Origin: Variovorax sp. PAMC28562
GTDB lineage: Bacteria; Pseudomonadota; Gammaproteobacteria; Burkholderiales; Burkholderiaceae_C
Direction: 5' to 3'
Assembly (NCBI RefSeq): GCF_014303735.1
Contig: NZ_CP060296.1
Span: 1,995,501-2,059,500, forward strand
DNA length: 64,000 nucleotides
Shown here in pieces: positions 9,068-19,080 of the stretch. The notes below the pieces were generated by a model. That model saw only the letters and a list, made by a program, of their open reading frames with translations, had not been told where the DNA came from and did no database searches. How positions within the stretch are numbered: position 1 is the first letter of the stretch; each line of letters begins with the position of its first letter. The position numbers and the translations under genes were made by a program.

Positions 9068-10612
9068 TTGACCGACGCCATTCTGGAGATGCGCGGCATC
9101 ACGAAAACGTTTCCGGGCGTGAATGCGCTCGACAACGTCAACCTCGCGGTGCGCGCAGGCGAGATCCATGCCGTGGTCGGAGAGAACGGGGCCGGCAAGT
9201 CGACGCTCATGAAGGTGCTGAGCGGCGTCTACCCGGCCGATTCGTACACCGGCGAAATCCGCTTCGAAGGCGAGCTGCGTCGCTTCAAGGGCATCGCCGA
9301 CAGCGAGAAGCTCGGCATCATCATCATTCACCAGGAGCTGGCGCTGGTGCCGTTGCTGTCGATCGCCGAGAACATTTTTCTCGGCAACGAAACTGCGCAC
9401 GGCGGCGTCATCGATTGGTTCGAAGCCTATGCGCGGACGCAGGCGCTGCTCGCGAAGGTCGGGCTCAAGGAGCCACCGACGGCGTTGATCACCAACCTGG
9501 GCGTCGGCAAACAGCAACTGGTCGAGATCGCCAAGGCGCTGTCGAAAGAGGTCAAGCTGCTGATCCTCGACGAGCCGACCGCCAGCCTCAATGAAAGCGA
9601 CAGTGACGCATTGCTGGCGCTGCTGCTCGAACTCAAGGCGCAGGGTATCGCGTCGATTCTGATCTCGCACAAGCTCAACGAAATCGCCAAGGTCGCGGAC
9701 TCGATCACCGTGTTGCGCGACGGCGCTACGGTCGAGACGATGGACTGCCGTACCGAACCGATCAGCGAAGACCGCATCATCCGCGGCATGGTCGGGCGCG
9801 ACATGGCGCACCGCTACCCGCAGCGCAATCCGAAGATCGGCGAGACGATCTTCGAAGTCCGCGACTGGCATGTGAACCATGCGCAGCACGCCGACCGCGA
9901 AGTCATCAAAGGCGTCGACCTGCATGTGAAGCGTGGTGAGATCGTCGGTATCGCAGGACTCATGGGCTCGGGTCGCACCGAGTTCGCGATGAGCGTGTTC
10001 GGTCGCTCCTATGGGCAACGCATTCGCGGCACGGCGTTCATGCATGGCAAGCCGGTCGACCTCGGCACCATCCGCAAGGCGATCGACTGCGGCATTGCCT
10101 ATGTCACCGAAGACCGCAAGGGACTCGGTCTGGTGCTCGAAGAAGACATCCAGAAGAACGTGAGCCTCGCCAACCTTGCGGCGGTGTCGAGTGCGATGGT
10201 GATCGACGACGGGCTGGAGTTCGAAGTCGCGAACAACTACCGCAACGCGCTGAACATCCGCTGCTCGGGCGTCGACCAGCAGGTGGTCAACCTGTCGGGC
10301 GGGAACCAGCAAAAAGTGGTGCTGAGCAAATGGCTCTTTGCCAAGCCCGAACTGCTCATCCTCGACGAGCCCACGCGCGGCATCGACGTGGGCGCCAAGT
10401 ACGAGATTTACACCATCGTCGACCAGCTCGCGAGCGAAGGAAAAGGCATCTTGATGATCTCCTCGGAAATGCCCGAACTGCTCGGCATGTGCGACCGCAT
10501 CTACGTCATGAACGAAGGGCGCTTCGTGGTCGAGTACACAGCCGCCGAGGCGTCGCAGGAGCGGATCATGCGCGCCATCGTCAACGCCGGGAGTTCCGTT
10601 CATGCAGAGTGA
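9068..10612 (+). CDS. gguA: Multiple-monosaccharide ABC importer ATPase GguA (MmsA)
   Basis: This 514-residue fused double ATPase belongs to the carbohydrate uptake-2 (CUT2) family. The first cassette has Walker [13 protein letters not shown] (about residues 37-48), a signature region [14 protein letters not shown] and Walker [12 protein letters not shown]. The second has [15 protein letters not shown] and [18 protein letters not shown], with the usual degenerate second Walker A ([10 protein letters not shown]). It powers sugar import with ChvE and GguB. The start is TTG, preceded by an intercistronic hairpin, and the end overlaps gguB by 11 bases. Confidence 0.9.
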   Translation: MTDAILEMRGITKTFPGVNALDNVNLAVRAGEIHAVVGENGAGKSTLMKVLSGVYPADSYTGEIRFEGELRRFKGIADSEKLGIIIIHQELALVPLLSIAENIFLGNETAHGGVIDWFEAYARTQALLAKVGLKEPPTALITNLGVGKQQLVEIAKALSKEVKLLILDEPTASLNESDSDALLALLLELKAQGIASILISHKLNEIAKVADSITVLRDGATVETMDCRTEPISEDRIIRGMVGRDMAHRYPQRNPKIGETIFEVRDWHVNHAQHADREVIKGVDLHVKRGEIVGIAGLMGSGRTEFAMSVFGRSYGQRIRGTAFMHGKPVDLGTIRKAIDCGIAYVTEDRKGLGLVLEEDIQKNVSLANLAAVSSAMVIDDGLEFEVANNYRNALNIRCSGVDQQVVNLSGGNQQKVVLSKWLFAKPELLILDEPTRGIDVGAKYEIYTIVDQLASEGKGILMISSEMPELLGMCDRIYVMNEGRFVVEYTAAEASQERIMRAIVNAGSSVHAE

Positions 10613-11810
10613 AGTGAATACCGTGGAGTCCGCGGTGACTGCCGCGCCCCGCGCGCGGCTGCACGTGGGTTTCATCAAGAACAACCTGCGCGAATACGGC
10701 ATGCTGATCTCGCTGGTCGCGATCATGGTGCTGTTCCAGGTGCTGACCGATGGCACGCTGATGCGGCCGCTCAACATCACCAACCTGCTGCTGCAGAACA
10801 GCTACATCGTCATCATGGCGTTGGGCATGTTGCTGGTGATCGTGGCGGGCCACATCGATTTGTCGGTCGGTTCGGTGTGCGGCTTTATCGGCGCGCTGGC
10901 GGCCGTGCTGATGGTCGAGTACCACTGGCACTTCGTGCCGACGACCATCGTGTGCCTGGTCGCCGGTGGCGCGATCGGCGCGGCGCAGGGGTGGTTCGTG
11001 GCGTTCTTTCGTATCCCGTCGTTCATCGTCACGCTGGCGGGCATGCTGGTCTTCAAGGGGCTGTCGCTGGCGCTGCTCGAAGGCCAATCTGTCGGCCCTT
11101 TCCCGGTCGAGTTCCAGCGGCTGAGTTCAGGCTTTATTCCCGACGTGTTCGGCGGTGAAGAGCTGCGCACGACATCTGTCGTGCTCGGCGCCATCGCCGC
11201 GGCCGCGTTGCTGTTCTTCAAGCTGCGCGGCCGTGCCAAGCTGGCGAAGTACGGAATGGACCAGGAGCCCTACGCCTTCTTCCTCGTCAAGAACGTTTTC
11301 TTTGCCGGCGTCATTCTGTTTTTGAGCTACCTGCTGGCGTCGTACCGGGGCTTGCCCAACGTGCTGATCGTGATGGCGGTGCTGATCGTCGCCTACGACT
11401 TCGTCACCAACCGCACCACCATCGGCCGGCGCATCTACGCGCTGGGCGGCAACGAGAAGGCGGCGCGGCTGTCGGGCATCAAGACGCAGCGGCTGGCGTT
11501 TCTCACCTTCGTCAACATGGGCGTACTGGCCGCGCTGGCCGGGCTGGTGTTCGCGGCACGGCTCAATACCGCGACGCCCAAGGCCGGGCTGGGCTTCGAG
11601 CTCGACGTGATCGCCGCGTGCTTCATTGGCGGCGCGTCGGCCTCGGGCGGCGTCGGCAAGGTCATGGGGGCGGTCATCGGTGCCTTCGTCATGGGCGTGA
11701 TGAACAACGGTATGTCGATTCTCGGTGTCGGCATCGACTACCAGCAGGTGATCAAGGGCCTGGTGCTGCTGGCGGCCGTGTTCATCGACGTTTACAACAA
11801 GAACAAGTGA
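10602..11810 (+). CDS. gguB: Multiple-monosaccharide ABC importer permease GguB (MmsB)
   Basis: This 402-residue inner-membrane permease of the CUT2/RbsC family has about ten hydrophobic segments and the family motif [15 protein letters not shown] near the N terminus, with [14 protein letters not shown] in the middle. It forms the channel for ChvE-bound sugars. The ATG lies inside the end of gguA with a GGGAG box, showing tight coupling. The following gene, ytfR, starts 10 bases after its stop. Confidence 0.9.
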   Translation: MQSEVNTVESAVTAAPRARLHVGFIKNNLREYGMLISLVAIMVLFQVLTDGTLMRPLNITNLLLQNSYIVIMALGMLLVIVAGHIDLSVGSVCGFIGALAAVLMVEYHWHFVPTTIVCLVAGGAIGAAQGWFVAFFRIPSFIVTLAGMLVFKGLSLALLEGQSVGPFPVEFQRLSSGFIPDVFGGEELRTTSVVLGAIAAAALLFFKLRGRAKLAKYGMDQEPYAFFLVKNVFFAGVILFLSYLLASYRGLPNVLIVMAVLIVAYDFVTNRTTIGRRIYALGGNEKAARLSGIKTQRLAFLTFVNMGVLAALAGLVFAARLNTATPKAGLGFELDVIAACFIGGASASGGVGKVMGAVIGAFVMGVMNNGMSILGVGIDYQQVIKGLVLLAAVFIDVYNKNK

Positions 11811-11820
11811 GCCGCAACCC

Positions 11821-13341
11821 GTGAGTACGACCGCGCCGGTGCTGGAGCTCTCCGGCATCCACAAGGAATTTGCAGGCATCAGCGTGTTGCGCGATGTGCA
11901 ACTGAAGCTCTATCCCGGCGAGATCCACGCGCTGATGGGCCAGAACGGCGCCGGGAAATCGACCCTTATCAAGGTGTTGACGGGCGTACTCGCATCCAGC
12001 GGCGGCGAGATGCGGCTGGCCGGCGAAACCATCCGGCCGGGCTCACCGCTGGAGGCACAGCAGCTCGGCATCAGCACGGTCTACCAGGAGGTGAACCTTT
12101 GCCCGAATCTGTCGGTGGCCGAGAACGTGTTCGCCGGGCGCTATCCGCGTTGCGGCATGACGCAAGGGTGGCGCATCGACTGGGCCGCGGTGAACCGGGA
12201 GGCGCAGCAACTGTTGGCGCGCATCGGGCTCGACATCGACGTGACGCGGCTGCTGTCGAGCTATCCGGTGGCGGTGCAACAGCTCGTCGCGATCGCCCGT
12301 GCGCTCGGGGTGTCGGCCAAGGTGCTGATCCTCGACGAGCCGACATCGAGCCTCGACGACGACGAAGTGAACAAGCTGTTCGACGTGTTGCGGCGTCTGC
12401 GCGACGAAGGGCTTGCGATTCTTTTCGTCACCCACTTTCTGAACCAGGTGTATGCCGTGTCGGACCGCATCACCGTGCTGCGCAACGGCGGCTGGGTCGG
12501 CGAATGGCGCGCGGCTGATCTCGGCCCGCAGGCGCTCATTGCCGCCATGCTCGGCCGCGAACTGGCAGCGCAATCGGCGCGGCCGACGGCGCTGCCGGCC
12601 TTCGATGAATCGGCGACAGCGCTGCTGCAGGCCGAGGGCCTGGGGCAAGCCGGTCAGTTGCAGGCGACCGACTTGCGCGTGCGGGCCGGCGAGGTGGTGG
12701 GCGTGGCCGGGCTGCTCGGTGCCGGCCGGACCGAGCTCGCGCGCCTGCTGTTCGGGCTGGAGACGCCCGACCGTGGCGTGCTGAAGATCGACGGTCGCAG
12801 CGTCACGTTTTCAAACCCGGCCGATGCCATTCGCGAAGGACTGGCGCTGTGCCCCGAAGAGCGCAAGACCGACGGCATCGTCGCCGAGCTTTCGCTGCGC
12901 GAGAACATCGCGCTCGCGTTGCAGGCGCGACTCGGTGTCCGGCGCTTTCTCTCTCTGGCCGAGCAGACCGCGTTGGCGGAACGCTTCGTCACCTCGCTGG
13001 GCATCAAGGCCGCGAGCGTCGAGACGCCCATCGGCTTGCTGTCGGGCGGCAACCAGCAGAAGGCGATGATCGCGCGCTGGCTTGCGACCGAGCCGCGCCT
13101 CCTCATCCTCGACGAGCCGACGCGAGGCGTCGACGTCGCCGCCAAGCAGGAGATCATGGAACAGATGTTGCAACTCGCCAAAGCAGGAATGGCTGTGATC
13201 TTCATCTCCTCCGAAATGAGCGAGGTGGTGCGCGTGGCGCATCGCATCGTGGTGCTGCGCGACCGCCGCAAGGTCGGTGAGCTGCCGGGCGGCAGCACCG
13301 AAGACGAGGTCTACGAAATGATCGCGGCCGAGCATGTCTGA
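11821..13341 (+). CDS. ytfR: Galactofuranose-type ABC importer ATPase YtfR
   Basis: This 506-residue double ATP-binding protein of the CUT2 family has Walker [13 protein letters not shown], Walker B VLILDEPTSSL, and in the second half [16 protein letters not shown] and [18 protein letters not shown]. It resembles YtfR rather than a duplicate of GguA, and its partners YtfT and YjfF follow directly. The start is GTG with no good ribosome-binding site, consistent with coupling to gguB. Its 3' end overlaps ytfT by 8 bases. Confidence 0.88.
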   Translation: MSTTAPVLELSGIHKEFAGISVLRDVQLKLYPGEIHALMGQNGAGKSTLIKVLTGVLASSGGEMRLAGETIRPGSPLEAQQLGISTVYQEVNLCPNLSVAENVFAGRYPRCGMTQGWRIDWAAVNREAQQLLARIGLDIDVTRLLSSYPVAVQQLVAIARALGVSAKVLILDEPTSSLDDDEVNKLFDVLRRLRDEGLAILFVTHFLNQVYAVSDRITVLRNGGWVGEWRAADLGPQALIAAMLGRELAAQSARPTALPAFDESATALLQAEGLGQAGQLQATDLRVRAGEVVGVAGLLGAGRTELARLLFGLETPDRGVLKIDGRSVTFSNPADAIREGLALCPEERKTDGIVAELSLRENIALALQARLGVRRFLSLAEQTALAERFVTSLGIKAASVETPIGLLSGGNQQKAMIARWLATEPRLLILDEPTRGVDVAAKQEIMEQMLQLAKAGMAVIFISSEMSEVVRVAHRIVVLRDRRKVGELPGGSTEDEVYEMIAAEHV

Positions 13342-14398
13342 AGTGTCTGACGCACTCCCTTCGGCCGGCAACTTCGCCGTCGTCATGCGGCATCGGCTCG
13401 CGTGGCCGGTGATCACGCTGCTTCTCCTGCTCGCGCTCAACACCGCATTCAATGCCAGCTTTTTGCACATCGAAGTGCGTGGCGGCCATCTCTACGGCAG
13501 CCTGATCGACATCCTCAACCGCGCGGCGCCGCTGATGCTGGTGTCGCTCGGCATGACGCTGGTGATCGCGACGCGTGGCATCGACATTTCAGTGGGTGCC
13601 GTGGTGGCGATCGCCGCGGCGGTGGCGGGCTGGATGATCGGTGGCTCGGTTGCGGGCAACGTCGCGCGCTTTCCGATGTCGCTCGCTATCGTCGCGGCCG
13701 TTGCGCTGGCGCTGGTGTGCGGCGTATGGAACGGCTTGCTGGTCGCCAAGGTCGGCATGCAGCCGATCATCGCGACACTGATTCTGATGGTGGCGGGGCG
13801 CGGCATTGCGCAGCTCATCACCGGTGGGCAGATCATCACCATCTACTACACGCCGTATTTCTTTCTGGGCAGTGGCTATCTGCTCGGCCTGCCCTTCTCG
13901 CTTTTCATCGCGGCGGCGGTGTTCGTGTTGCTGTACCTGGCGATCACGCGGACGGCGCTCGGGCTCTTCATTCAGGCGGTCGGCATCAACCCGACGGCGG
14001 CGCGCGTGGCCGGCATCCAGTCGCGCCGGCTCGTCGTCGGCGCCTATGCGTTCTGCGGCTTGTGCGCGGGCATCGCGGGTCTCCTGATCAGCTCCAACGT
14101 CAAGAGCGCCGATGGCAACAACGCCGGGCAGTTGCTGGAGCTCGACGCGATCCTCGCGGTCACGCTCGGCGGCACCGCGCTCACAGGCGGGCGCTTCAGC
14201 CTGGTCGGCAGCGTGATCGGCGCGTTGATTATCCAGACGCTGACGTACGCCATCTATTCGCTCGGCGTGCCACCTGAGATCAACCTGGTGGTGAAGGCGG
14301 TCGTGGTGTTCTTGGTGATGCTGATGCAGTCGCCGGAATTTCGTGGGCAGGTGCGGGCCCTGGCGGTACGCGCGCCGCGCGGGGAGGTGCGCGCATGA
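13334..14398 (+). CDS. ytfT: Galactofuranose-type ABC importer permease YtfT
   Basis: This 354-residue permease of the RbsC-like family has about nine hydrophobic segments and the motif ATRGIDISVGAVVAIAAA. Further marks are GMQPIIATLILMVAGRGIAQ and LGGTALTGGRFSLVGSVIGA. It pairs with YjfF as a heterodimeric channel in YtfQRT-YjfF systems. It begins within the end of ytfR and its TGA overlaps the ATG of yjfF. Confidence 0.88.
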   Translation: MSEVSDALPSAGNFAVVMRHRLAWPVITLLLLLALNTAFNASFLHIEVRGGHLYGSLIDILNRAAPLMLVSLGMTLVIATRGIDISVGAVVAIAAAVAGWMIGGSVAGNVARFPMSLAIVAAVALALVCGVWNGLLVAKVGMQPIIATLILMVAGRGIAQLITGGQIITIYYTPYFFLGSGYLLGLPFSLFIAAAVFVLLYLAITRTALGLFIQAVGINPTAARVAGIQSRRLVVGAYAFCGLCAGIAGLLISSNVKSADGNNAGQLLELDAILAVTLGGTALTGGRFSLVGSVIGALIIQTLTYAIYSLGVPPEINLVVKAVVVFLVMLMQSPEFRGQVRALAVRAPRGEVRA

Positions 14399-15429
14399 GT
14401 GCTGTCATCGCGCCGCCGGGGAATTCGTCCTCACCCCGACCGACTCCTGCCAGCGGGCGAGGGGGCAAGAAATTGAACCCTAAATACTGGCCCCTCGCTG
14501 CGACCGTCTCATTGTTCGTCTTGATGGCGACGCTTGGCTCGGTGCTCTACGACGGCTTCTTCTCGGCGCAGGTCTTCTTCAATCTGCTGATCGACAACGC
14601 GTTTTTGATCATCGTCGCGGTCGGCATGACCTTCGTGATCCTGTCGGGCGGCATCGACTTGTCGGTCGGCTCGGTCATCGCGCTCACCACGATGGTGTCG
14701 GCCACGCTGGTCGAAAAGCACGGCTGGAGTCCGTGGGTCGTCATCCCGCTGGTGCTGCTCATGGGAACCGCGTTCGGCGCGTTCATGGGCGTCTTGATCG
14801 AGCGCTTCAGGCTGCAGCCTTTCATCGTCACGCTGGCTGGGATGTTTCTGGCGCGCGGCCTGTGCTATCTCATCAGCATCGACTCGATCAGCATCACCAA
14901 CCCGTTCTACGAGGCCGTGTCGCAGGCGCGCATTCCGGTGTGGGGCGATGCGTCGCTGTCGATCAGCGCGGTGATTGCCATCGTGGTGGTGCTGGTCGCG
15001 ATATTCGTCGCCCATTGCACGCCGTTCGGTCGCGCCGTGTATGCCATTGGTGGCAGCGAGCACTCGGCCATGTTGATGGGCTTGCCAGTGCGCTCCACCC
15101 TGGTCGGCGTGTACACGCTGTCGGGCTTTTGCTCGGCGCTGGCGGGCGTGGTGTTCACCTTCTACATGCTGTCGGGCTACGGCCTGCATGCGGTCGGCCT
15201 GGAGCTGGACGCCATCGCTGCCGTCGTCATCGGCGGCACGCTGCTCACGGGCGGCGTGGGCTACGTGGCGGGTACGCTCTTCGGCGTGCTGATGCTCGGC
15301 ATCATTCAGACGCTGATCTCGTTCGACGGGACGTTGAGCTCGTGGTGGACGCGCATCGTCGTTGGTGCGCTGCTGTTTGCCTTCTGCCTGCTGCAGCGCT
15401 TCTTCAGCGCGCGCGCCCCGCGCCGCTGA
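14395..15429 (+). CDS. yjfF: Galactofuranose-type ABC importer permease YjfF
   Basis: This 344-residue permease is the second membrane subunit of the YtfQ system. It carries [17 protein letters not shown] and [20 protein letters not shown], a combination typical of YjfF. The first 25 or so residues are Pro/Ser-rich and cytoplasmic. It is the last gene of the sugar operon; a convergent gene for a small secreted protein ends 16 bases away and no obvious terminator lies between. Confidence 0.88.
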   Translation: MSAVIAPPGNSSSPRPTPASGRGGKKLNPKYWPLAATVSLFVLMATLGSVLYDGFFSAQVFFNLLIDNAFLIIVAVGMTFVILSGGIDLSVGSVIALTTMVSATLVEKHGWSPWVVIPLVLLMGTAFGAFMGVLIERFRLQPFIVTLAGMFLARGLCYLISIDSISITNPFYEAVSQARIPVWGDASLSISAVIAIVVVLVAIFVAHCTPFGRAVYAIGGSEHSAMLMGLPVRSTLVGVYTLSGFCSALAGVVFTFYMLSGYGLHAVGLELDAIAAVVIGGTLLTGGVGYVAGTLFGVLMLGIIQTLISFDGTLSSWWTRIVVGALLFAFCLLQRFFSARAPRR

Positions 15430-15445
15430 TCACTGCATCATCAGA

Positions 15446-15847
15446 TCAGCGGATCGGCGTGACCGTTTCTCGGATCACACCGCCGCCCAGCACGCTGCCT
15501 TCGATCTCGGTTTGTCCCGTACCGCGCACGCGCGCTTCGCAGGCACTGCGTTCCATGGGCGGTTGCAGGCTGCAGCGTGCCAGCGCGTTTTGTAAATAGT
15601 CAGGTGCGCCTGTCAGCTGGCCTTGGGCCGCAGCCTGGCGCGCTGCACCAGCCTCGCGGATGCACGCGGCGCGGTCTTGCTGGATATGACCGCACACAGC
15701 GAGTTCTTCCCGGTAAGTGCTGGCGCTGCCCGCAGCGTAGCCATCCGACTGATGTCGCGGCCCGGCGGCCGAAGCGACCCCGGCAAAGGCAATGCCCCCG
15801 GCGGCGAGGAGGACCGCCAGTGTCGACCGAATAGCTGAGTTTTTCAT
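15446..15847 (-). CDS. Small secreted protein with C-x9-C / C-x10-C pattern, copy 1
   Basis: This 133-residue protein begins with a signal peptide (cleavage near GVASA|AG, about residue 27), so it should be periplasmic or secreted. The mature part has four cysteines in two pairs, CGHIQQDRAAC and CSLQPPMERSAC, and ends in SVLGGGVIRETVTPIR. It is a clear paralogue of the next protein; conserved blocks are QQDxAACxREAGAAR, CxLQP and GGGVIRETVT. An AAGGAG box precedes the ATG. I do not recognise a named family. The two cysteine pairs could form a disulfide-locked helical hairpin. It is a separate unit converging with the sugar operon. Confidence 0.75.
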   Translation of the reverse strand: MKNSAIRSTLAVLLAAGGIAFAGVASAAGPRHQSDGYAAGSASTYREELAVCGHIQQDRAACIREAGAARQAAAQGQLTGAPDYLQNALARCSLQPPMERSACEARVRGTGQTEIEGSVLGGGVIRETVTPIR

Positions 15848-15886
15848 GGTGATGGCTCCTTCAGAAAACTAGGGAGGTACCAAGGA

Positions 15887-16309
15887 TCACTTGGCGGGAG
15901 TGGTCGTCACGGTTTCGCGGATGACGCCGCCGCCCATCACGCTGCCGCTGGTGGAGGTCGAGGTGTCGCCGGCGCCGCCCTGAATGCGCGCCATGCAGTC
16001 AGCCTGGTCGGCTGCGGGCTGAAGCTTGCAACGCTCCATCGTGTTCGCGCTGTTGCCGGCAGGGCCGGCGGTCGTGAGCCCGGCACGACCGGCTTCCTGG
16101 CGCGCCGCACCGGCTTCGCGCAGGCAGGCGGCTTTGTCCTGCTGAACGCCATCGCATGTGGCCTTCTCGCTTTCCATGCGAGCCGCGGTACCGGGTGCCG
16201 CAGCCTGCTGCGCCCAGGCGGCGGGCGCGACGCCTAGCGTGACGACTGCGAAGAGTGCGCCGGCGGCCAGATGGTGCGCGAACGGAAGTACGAGAGATTT
16301 GTTGTTCAT
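15887..16309 (-). CDS. Small secreted protein with C-x9-C / C-x10-C pattern, copy 2
   Basis: This 140-residue exported protein has an N-terminal signal peptide (hydrophobic stretch about 9-30, cleavage after AWA, about residue 33). The cysteine pairs are CDGVQQDKAAC and CKLQPAADQADC, and the C terminus has SVMGGGVIRETVT. It is 39 bases upstream of copy 1 on the same strand and evidently arose by tandem duplication. The central spacer is Gly/Ala-rich and differs between copies, while the cysteine blocks and tail are kept, so those are the functional parts. The function is unknown. The 194-base region from 16310 to 16503 upstream of it shows no other feature beyond an AAGGACC ribosome-binding site. 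Confidence 0.75.
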   Translation of the reverse strand: MNNKSLVLPFAHHLAAGALFAVVTLGVAPAAWAQQAAAPGTAARMESEKATCDGVQQDKAACLREAGAARQEAGRAGLTTAGPAGNSANTMERCKLQPAADQADCMARIQGGAGDTSTSTSGSVMGGGVIRETVTTTPAK

Positions 16310-16503
16310 GAAAGAGGTCCTTATGGTCGCTTTGAACTGTCATGCCGGAAGCGCCCCCTGGGTGTGGGACTGCACAGCCTTTACAGGCGCTCCACGAGCC
16401 CGCGCGCTGCAGGATTTTTCCTACAAATCTCTCGAATGGAACGGCACGAGCCATCGCTCGCAGCCATGCAGGCCCGATCGGTGGCGCGCGATGTCAGCGG
16501 CAC

Positions 16504-19071
16504 TTATCCGGCAGCGATCCGCATCGCAAGGTGCGCCAAGGCCTCTTCGACCTGGTCCACCAAAATCAACGACAAATCGCCCGGCTGCAAACGCGCCAGC
16601 GCCGTGTCGATGGCGATGAACTCGCCGCGGATCTCGTCGATGAGTTGCGTCCGCGATGCGCCCTGCAGACCTTGCCGCAGCAGTGCCATGACTTCGCCAT
16701 CGGCCCGTCCACGCTGCGCTGCGTCCTGGTACAGGATCACTTCATCGAACGCTTGCCCGAGGATGGCGGTCTGGTCGCGGATGTCGCTGTCGCGCCGGTC
16801 GCCGGCACCGCTGATGACCACTGAGCGCTTGTTGGCCGGCATGGTGTCGACGGCGGACACCAGTGCGCGCATGGCGTCGGTGTTGTGGCCGTAGTCGGCG
16901 ATGACGGTGGCACCGCGATAGTCCATCACGTTGAAGCGCCCGGGCACGCCGGCTGCGTCGTTCATGAAGCTCGCAACGCCGCTGCGGATGGTGCCCCAGT
17001 CGAGGCCGACGGCCCAGCCTGCGGCCACTGCCGCCATCACGTTGTCGACCTGAAAGCTGATCGTGCCGCCACGGGTGATCGGCACGTCGCGCAGTGGAAT
17101 GCGCTCGCGCCACGAACCTTCAGCGGCGATCAGGGTGTCCTGGTCGACGTAGACGGTCCGCTTGCCTTGCGCGCGGTGCGTTGCCATCACCGGGTGCTGC
17201 CGGTCGGCGGCAAAGAAGATCACGCTGCCGGGGCAGCCTGCGGCCATGGCGGCGACGTTCGGGTCGGCGGCATTGAGCACCGCATACCCGTCGTAAGCCA
17301 CGTTGCGGACGATCACGCGCTTGAGCACGGCGAGGTCTTCGACCGTGGTGATGTAGTTGAGGCCCAGGTGATCCCCGCTGCCGATGTTGGTCACCACTGC
17401 GACCTGGCAGCGGTCGAAGCCGAGGCCTTCTCGCAGCACGCCACCGCGCGCGACCTCGAACACAGCCGCATCGACCTCGGGGTGCATCAGCACGTTGCGC
17501 GCGCTTTTCGGGCCGCTGCAATCGCCGCTGTCGATCTGCCGGCCATCGACCCACACGCCGTCGGTGTTGGTCATGCCGGTGCGCAGTCCGCTCGATGCGA
17601 GCAGATGGTTGATGAGGCGCGCCGTCGTCGTCTTGCCGTTGGTGCCGGTGACTGCGACCACCGGGATGCGGCCGGTGTCGCCGGGTGCATAGAGGGTGTC
17701 CATGATGGCCTCGCCGACCGCGCGGCCGCGGCCGAACGAGGGGGAGATGTGCATGCGCAGGCCGGGCGCGGCGTTGACTTCGACGACGCCGCCGTGTTGT
17801 TCTTCGAGCGGCCGCAGCACGCTCTCGCAGACCATGTCGACGCCGCAGATGTCGAGGCCGACCATTTGCGCCGCATCGACCGCGCGCGCTGCGATTTCGG
17901 GGTGCACGGTGTCGGTCACGTCGGTGGCGGTGCCGCCCGTGGAGAGATTCGCGTTGTTACGGAGCACGACCCGCTGACCTCGTTTCGGCACGCTTTCGGG
18001 CGTCAGGCCCTGCGATTCGAGACGCCCGATGGCGATGCCGTCGAGCTGGATCTTGGTGAGCGAGGTCGAATGGCCTTCGCCACGGCGCGGGTCGAGGTTG
18101 ACGGTGTCGACCAGCTGCCGCACGGTGCAGGTGCCGTCGCCGATCACCTGCGGCGGATCGCGTCGCGCCGCGGCGATGAGCTTGTCGCCGACGACCAGCA
18201 GGCGGAAGTCGAAGCCGGGCAAGAACTTCTCGACCATGACCTCGCCGTAGACAGCGGCCGAGTCGTAGGCGGCTGTGAGTTGCTCGCGCGTGGTGATGTT
18301 GACCGTCACGCCCTTGCCCTGGTTGCCGTCTTGCGGCTTTACCACCACCGGCAGGCCGATGTCCATCGATGCGGCCCAGCCGTCGTCGGCGCTCGTCACC
18401 GGCCGACCCAGCGGCACGGGCACGCCAGCGGCGTTGAGCAATTGCTTGGTGAGTTCCTTGTCTTGCGCAATCGACTCGGCCACGCCGCTCGTGCTGTCGA
18501 TCTCTGCCGCCTGGATGCGTCGCTGCTTGGCGCCCCAGCCGAACTGCACCAGACTGCCGCGCGTGAGGCGTCGATACGGAATGCCGCGCGCGACGGCTGC
18601 ATCGACGATCGAGCCGGTGCTCGGGCCGAGGCGTTCGGATTCGTCTTCTTCGCGCAATTCAGCGATGGCCGCATCTGCGTCGAAGGTGGTGTCGTGCAAC
18701 GCCGCATTGATAAGTTGCTCGGCCAGTTGAATGGCGCGTCGGCCTACCGACTCTTCGCCGTACTGCACCGTCACTTGATAAATGCCCGCTTCCGCCGTCG
18801 GCTGGGTGTGGCCGAAGTTGACCGCACAGCCGGCTTGCGCCTGCAGTGCCAACGCGGCGTTTTCAAGCACGTGTGCAAGGGCCAGCGGCTGGCCAAGCAC
18901 GATCGGATGCAGCTCGCCGATGGTCGGAAACAGCGAGCGAAGGCGCGCGTCGAAACCGGAGAGCCGTTCCACGGCGTTCTCGTCGCCGGTGCACGAAACG
19001 ATCGCCTCGATGGCGGTGTGTCGGCTCCAGAGGTTGGGGCCGCGCAGGGCGCGAATGCGTGTGACTTCCAT
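16504..19071 (-). CDS. cphA: Cyanophycin synthetase CphA
   Basis: This 855-residue enzyme polymerises aspartate and arginine into cyanophycin (multi-L-arginyl-poly-L-aspartate), a cytoplasmic nitrogen store. The N-terminal cyanophycin-specific domain (1-160) is followed by an ATP-grasp domain (about 210-470, with PVVVKPQDGNQGKGV and EVNAAPGLRMH). A Mur-ligase-like domain (about 470-700) has an intact P-loop GTNGKTTT at 476-483, and the Mur C-terminal domain (about 710-855) has YGHNTDA. Both ATP sites needed for the Asp and Arg additions therefore appear present. It begins 9 bases after the stop of cphA', so the two are co-transcribed. No cyanophycinase gene is in the window. Confidence 0.93.
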   Translation of the reverse strand: MEVTRIRALRGPNLWSRHTAIEAIVSCTGDENAVERLSGFDARLRSLFPTIGELHPIVLGQPLALAHVLENAALALQAQAGCAVNFGHTQPTAEAGIYQVTVQYGEESVGRRAIQLAEQLINAALHDTTFDADAAIAELREEDESERLGPSTGSIVDAAVARGIPYRRLTRGSLVQFGWGAKQRRIQAAEIDSTSGVAESIAQDKELTKQLLNAAGVPVPLGRPVTSADDGWAASMDIGLPVVVKPQDGNQGKGVTVNITTREQLTAAYDSAAVYGEVMVEKFLPGFDFRLLVVGDKLIAAARRDPPQVIGDGTCTVRQLVDTVNLDPRRGEGHSTSLTKIQLDGIAIGRLESQGLTPESVPKRGQRVVLRNNANLSTGGTATDVTDTVHPEIAARAVDAAQMVGLDICGVDMVCESVLRPLEEQHGGVVEVNAAPGLRMHISPSFGRGRAVGEAIMDTLYAPGDTGRIPVVAVTGTNGKTTTARLINHLLASSGLRTGMTNTDGVWVDGRQIDSGDCSGPKSARNVLMHPEVDAAVFEVARGGVLREGLGFDRCQVAVVTNIGSGDHLGLNYITTVEDLAVLKRVIVRNVAYDGYAVLNAADPNVAAMAAGCPGSVIFFAADRQHPVMATHRAQGKRTVYVDQDTLIAAEGSWRERIPLRDVPITRGGTISFQVDNVMAAVAAGWAVGLDWGTIRSGVASFMNDAAGVPGRFNVMDYRGATVIADYGHNTDAMRALVSAVDTMPANKRSVVISGAGDRRDSDIRDQTAILGQAFDEVILYQDAAQRGRADGEVMALLRQGLQGASRTQLIDEIRGEFIAIDTALARLQPGDLSLILVDQVEEALAHLAMRIAAG

Positions 19072-19080
19072 GCCGGCTCT

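Noticed and set aside
9023-10783. Long minus-strand open frame opposite gguA
   Set aside because: Composition is the antisense of the ATPase gene and spans its boundaries; not a gene.
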